NCBI GenBank assembly: GCA_016722565.1
Contig: JADKIU010000003.1
Span: 62,001-126,000, forward strand
Length of the DNA: 64,000 nt
Reading direction: 5' to 3'
Origin: Bacteroidota bacterium
GTDB taxonomy: Bacteria; Bacteroidota; Bacteroidia; 2-12-FULL-35-15
Shown here: in pieces, positions 61,396 to 64,000 of the stretch
Position numbering within the stretch: position 1 is the stretch's first letter
How the letters are laid out: every line of letters starts with the position of its first letter
Program-made: the position numbers and the translations under genes
The notes under the pieces: model-generated
Databases searched by the model: none
Told to the model about the DNA's origin: nothing
What the model saw: the letters and a program-made list of their open reading frames with translations, nothing else

Positions 61396-61731
61396 CTAAA
61401 AGATAAATATTAAAAAGGGAGGGCCAAAAGCCCTCCCTTTTAAATAAATGCACTCGGGCAAACTCAATAAATTATCAGGTTGCTCTCCGTCACTTACTGT
61501 CTTGATGTATTTATTGCCGAAACGACTAGTACTAACAATTACGTTAACGGTGCTGCCACCTTTTGTAACATAAAATTCATATTTATCACTTTCAATGTCT
61601 GCGATAGCATCTGCTTGAGATATTCTCCAATTCTTGCCGTCAGCATTCTTTCCGCCAATTTGGGTTATTCGCTCATGTGCATTTTGTCTGTCTGCCTTTT
61701 TAATACATAAAATTTGATGTCTTGAAGCCAT
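61396..61731 (-). CDS. DUF3892 protein
   Basis: 111 residues. QILCIKKADRQNAHERITQI, GGKNADGKNWRISQADAIADI and NKYIKTVSDGEQPDNLLSLPEC follow the DUF3892 pattern, which normally stops just after LPEC. Here the frame runs on through the terminator hairpin for 16 more residues (IYLKGRAFGPPF...), so the natural stop may have been lost to an indel. Own promoter at 61761-61789 with the shared island element. Role unknown. Confidence 0.75.
   Translation of the reverse strand: MASRHQILCIKKADRQNAHERITQIGGKNADGKNWRISQADAIADIESDKYEFYVTKGGSTVNVIVSTSRFGNKYIKTVSDGEQPDNLLSLPECIYLKGRAFGPPFLIFIF
61412..61444. terminator. Terminator between the tiny genes and DUF3892
   Basis: AAAAGGGAGGGC and GCCCTCCCTTTT form a 12-bp stem with a CAAAA loop and T/A runs on both sides. 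It overlaps the 3' end of the DUF3892 frame. Confidence 0.85.
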
Positions 61732-61760
61732 TTTGTTTTGAATTTAGTTTTTAATAAAAA

Positions 61761-61789
61761 CAAAGCTATTTAAGAAGAACGCAAGGTAT
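61761..61789 (-). promoter_or_regulatory. Promoter with shared 17-bp element, DUF3892 gene
   Basis: Minus strand ATACCTTGCGTTCTTCT (61773-61789), four bases, TAGCTTTG (61761-61768), then the ATG at 61731 after 29 bases. Confidence 0.65.
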
Positions 61790-61928
61790 TTACGTTGCGC
61801 TAAAAATGGGCTAAAAAACAGCCAGAAAACATGATTTTGGAATTATTTTTAAAATAATTGCAAATAAATGGTCTTTTTGATTTTTCTGGACTATTTATAT
61901 AAGTACACCATAAAAGGCTACATAAACA

Positions 61929-62168
61929 ATGAAAATTTACAAAAAAGAAATCATTGCAGGTGCGACTATAGTTGCAATTGCGTGGGTTGTTGTCGACCAC
62001 ACAGACAAAAAAGCAAAGCGTTATGCTGAAGCTAAATTACAAGAATTCATAGATGCCTATATTGGGGCTCGTGGATTCAACTTGTACAAACACACTCAAC
62101 CTGATACTGTTGGTGTTATGATTACATTTAATACGGATGATTGTCCTACTGAGGAATTCGAAGTATAA
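61929..62168 (+). CDS. Small membrane-anchored protein
   Basis: 79 residues: a short basic start (MKIYKKE), one membrane span (IIAGATIVAIAWVVV, about 8-22) and a polar domain of about 55 residues (KLQEFIDAYIGARGFNLYK...). Not recognised. It is monocistronic, with a terminator overlapping its stop. A role in the island is unknown. Confidence 0.55.
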   Translation: MKIYKKEIIAGATIVAIAWVVVDHTDKKAKRYAEAKLQEFIDAYIGARGFNLYKHTQPDTVGVMITFNTDDCPTEEFEV

Positions 62169-62200
62169 AAAAAGGAGGCGAATAGCCTCCTTTTTTTTTG
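62167..62200. terminator. Bidirectional terminator
   Basis: AAAGGAGGC and GCCTCCTTT form a stem around GAATA with A and T runs on either side, between the small membrane gene and the convergent DUF2779 gene. Confidence 0.85.
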
Positions 62201-62232
62201 CAAAATTATTAATCGAATTTAAAACGAGAAAC

Positions 62233-63054
62233 TCAGCATTTAACTTCTGCATTTAGCGCTTCATACAACATTACCATTGCCAATGTATCCAACTCACAAT
62301 ACTTTAACAAACCAGAAACAATTTTAGCTCGTTCACGCTCTTCCATAATTTGATATTGCAATTTGGCATACGCAGTTAATGCACCTCCACCATCTTGAAT
62401 TCCATTCAATTCAGAAATTGAGTTTTCAATTTCTTCTTCTGTCCAGTCATCAAATAAAGGTGGTAGCTTTTTATATGGGTTTATAACATTTCCTTTTTCG
62501 TAATTCAACCAAACATGGGAGTCTGAGAAATTTTTACTCGTAAGTTTTAGTTGACCAATTGTTTTTTTGTATTTGTTTTTTAAAAAATCAGATCCTTCCA
62601 AAATAGCAGGCAAAACGAATTTGATTCCATTGCCTCCTTTCATTTTTGGATGATAGTAGAATCTTTTAACAACATCGAGTAAATCAATCATATTGCGCAC
62701 AGGAGTTTCCCAGGTTGCTGTTCCAGAATTTGTGGGAACAGCTATAGACTGAATAAATTCAATTAAATCATCTTTATCCTTTTCTTTTGAATTTAGCAAC
62801 TGATTACGAATTGCATTTAAAATAGAGTTTTCATGAGTGGCATAACGAAACACTGATCCTTTATTGGCCTCCAAACTCTTTTTTAAAGCACGAATAAAAA
62901 TAAAATTCGGGAATTCTCCAGGTTTGTGGCTAATGAATTCCCCAGCGTGTTCAATACGTCCATCCTCATATAAAATATGATGTGAAAATTGAAAAGCAAC
63001 TTGCATGCATTCCTTTTGTAAATGGTAAGGCAACAGCGCTGGTTTCAAAATCAA
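62233..63054 (-). CDS. DUF2779 protein, C-terminal fragment (DEDD exonuclease part)
   Basis: 273 residues; genuine sequence begins about QVAFQFSHHILYEDG. It carries the later motifs of an RNase H-fold exonuclease: YATHENSILNAI (Asp/His-containing helix) and, near the C-terminus, YCELDTLAMVMLYEAL. The first motif IDFET is in the other fragment. One base too many near 63003-63010 separates the frames. Confidence 0.75.
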   Translation of the reverse strand: MILKPALLPYHLQKECMQVAFQFSHHILYEDGRIEHAGEFISHKPGEFPNFIFIRALKKSLEANKGSVFRYATHENSILNAIRNQLLNSKEKDKDDLIEFIQSIAVPTNSGTATWETPVRNMIDLLDVVKRFYYHPKMKGGNGIKFVLPAILEGSDFLKNKYKKTIGQLKLTSKNFSDSHVWLNYEKGNVINPYKKLPPLFDDWTEEEIENSISELNGIQDGGGALTAYAKLQYQIMEERERAKIVSGLLKYCELDTLAMVMLYEALNAEVKC

Positions 63055-64000
63055 TAAAGTTTAATGGGAATTTCCAGGAACTCATTTCCGCTTTTAAACC
63101 CTCCTTTTCAACATGAGCTGTATTATCACCTGAAACAGTTTTTTCAATTTGAATCCATCTTCTTTCGGAAGTTGTTATTGAATTTGCTTCCACCTCTACA
63201 TCCAAGTCATCTTCCGTGAGCTCTTCCATGAAAATTTTATCCTGCTCCTCAAATAACTTTTTACCTCTTGCAAAGTTCCACACTTCGAAGGTGTTTGGTT
63301 TATCAAATTGCTTATCCGTCCAACCCTTTTGCTCCTTCCAACATTCTTCGAAACCACTTTTTAAGATCTTTTCATCTTTACTTTTCGAGAATTCACAACC
63401 TTTGCAATGCCAACCTACAGGATGATTTATTTTTTTATCCTTTTCGTAATGCTCAGAAAACAATTTTATCAATTCAAAAAAATCAAGGTCATAAACTTTA
63501 TCTTCACCTTTATAAATCATCTCCAGAATATCATCCATTGGTGCCAAACCCAAAACAGAATCGCCCGTATCTTTTAATGTTAAACCATCAGGCATTTGAA
63601 TTCCAGTCCGATTTTCTGATTTTCCTGTTATTCTGAACAGTTGATTTAATCCATCAATACTGGCATTCTTGGTTTTATCAGCAAGCATCAAAAAAGCTTT
63701 TACATTCCAGTTAGGAAAGCATTGAAGAATCACATGTTTTTGAAAAGCTAAATCATATAAATAGGAGCGCCACCCTGAAGAAATATTCTCTTTTCTTCCG
63801 AGAAAGTCTGGGTTGTTTGAATCAAACGATTTCGCCTTAACTTCTATAAGCTGAATATTAGTTCCTTTTTTTACTAATATATCAGTACGAATGAATAAGT
63901 TCTTAAATTTAAAAGCTGCTTCATAAATAATTACATCTTTCTTTGCTAAGAGTTTGTTTGTTTGCTCTACTAACAAATCATAATCTCCATCGTTACCAGA
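62966..64000 (-). CDS. DUF2779 protein, N-terminal fragment (Cas4/RecB-like part), runs off the window
   Basis: At least 344 residues, open to the right edge, where it reads SGNDGDYDLLVEQTNKLL, so the start is outside. A RecB/Cas4-like PD-(D/E)XK nuclease is visible as LFIRTDILVKKGTNIQLIEVKAKS, and WHCKGCEFSK resembles part of the cysteine cluster that holds an iron-sulfur centre. The C-terminus reaches FPLNFIDFETSAVALPFTKG, motif I of a DEDD exonuclease, then loses frame. A two-nuclease protein, probably nucleic-acid defence or repair. Confidence 0.75.
   Translation of the reverse strand, partial: SGNDGDYDLLVEQTNKLLAKKDVIIYEAAFKFKNLFIRTDILVKKGTNIQLIEVKAKSFDSNNPDFLGRKENISSGWRSYLYDLAFQKHVILQCFPNWNVKAFLMLADKTKNASIDGLNQLFRITGKSENRTGIQMPDGLTLKDTGDSVLGLAPMDDILEMIYKGEDKVYDLDFFELIKLFSEHYEKDKKINHPVGWHCKGCEFSKSKDEKILKSGFEECWKEQKGWTDKQFDKPNTFEVWNFARGKKLFEEQDKIFMEELTEDDLDVEVEANSITTSERRWIQIEKTVSGDNTAHVEKEGLKAEMSSWKFPLNFIDFETSAVALPFTKGMHASCFSIFTSYFI

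Overview
The window is a chromosomal segment of a Bacteroidota bacterium. Two predicted secreted proteins end in type IX secretion (Por) sorting domains, promoters fit the Bacteroidota TTTG / TAnnTTTG pattern, Shine-Dalgarno sites are weak, and there are several outer-membrane beta-barrels. No rRNA, tRNA or CRISPR array was found. All functional names rest on reading motifs by eye; no database search was possible.

Region 1 (1-34042) is ordinary core chromosome in which every gene reads intact. In order it holds a biotin operon on the minus strand (bioB-bioF-bioD-bioA, bioA running off the left edge); trmD, rplS and prfC with a YCF48-repeat secreted protein; a cluster of thioredoxin-fold proteins (two TlpA-like, one SCO, one redoxin); a DnaJ-domain membrane protein; ilvE, a vWA-like membrane protein and fabG; an eight-gene plus-strand run (TetR regulator, ABC exporter, HlyD, TolC, purK, purE, CutA-like, YdcF-like); two beta-barrel proteins; sucD; and mnmE. 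Intergenic repeats include a terminal-inverted-repeat element next to a duplicated trmD tail, inverted octamer arrays around a terminator, and a 211-bp element with 23-bp inverted ends.

Region 2 (about 34043 to the right edge) is an integrated island that starts at the mnmE stop codon, a known integration hot spot. It opens with an excisionase-like gene preceded by tandem operator repeats, a tyrosine recombinase and mobile-element hypotheticals. Two minus-strand defence-type operons follow. The first (47.7 to 38.3 kb) runs XRE regulator, HTH/PD-(D/E)XK nuclease, PLD-SNF2 helicase, large adenine methyltransferase, DprA-like Rossmann protein, unknown protein: a restriction-modification-like system. 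The second (59.0 to 47.9 kb) runs sacsin-type ATPase with DUF3883, PLD-J-domain protein, TerY-like vWA protein, PP2C phosphatase, protein kinase fused to Ig-like modules, DUF4407 membrane protein: a TerY-P phosphorylation triad extended by nucleic-acid and chaperone-like partners. The right end has a membrane protein, a DUF3892 gene with two tiny facing genes, and a Cas4-like plus DEDD-exonuclease DUF2779 protein that runs off the edge.

Two patterns stand out in the island. First, at least nine of its genes are broken by single-base indels, mostly in A/T homopolymers, while the core shows none; each repaired gene gives a sensible full-length protein. This may be decay, phase variation, programmed frameshifting (two sites match the slippery heptamers A AAA AAC and A AAA AAA) or local assembly error. 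Second, the promoters of the sacsin/TerY operon and the DUF3892 gene share a 17-bp element at fixed distance from the TAnnTTTG box, and a degenerate copy precedes the XRE regulator of the methyltransferase operon, which suggests common control of the modules.
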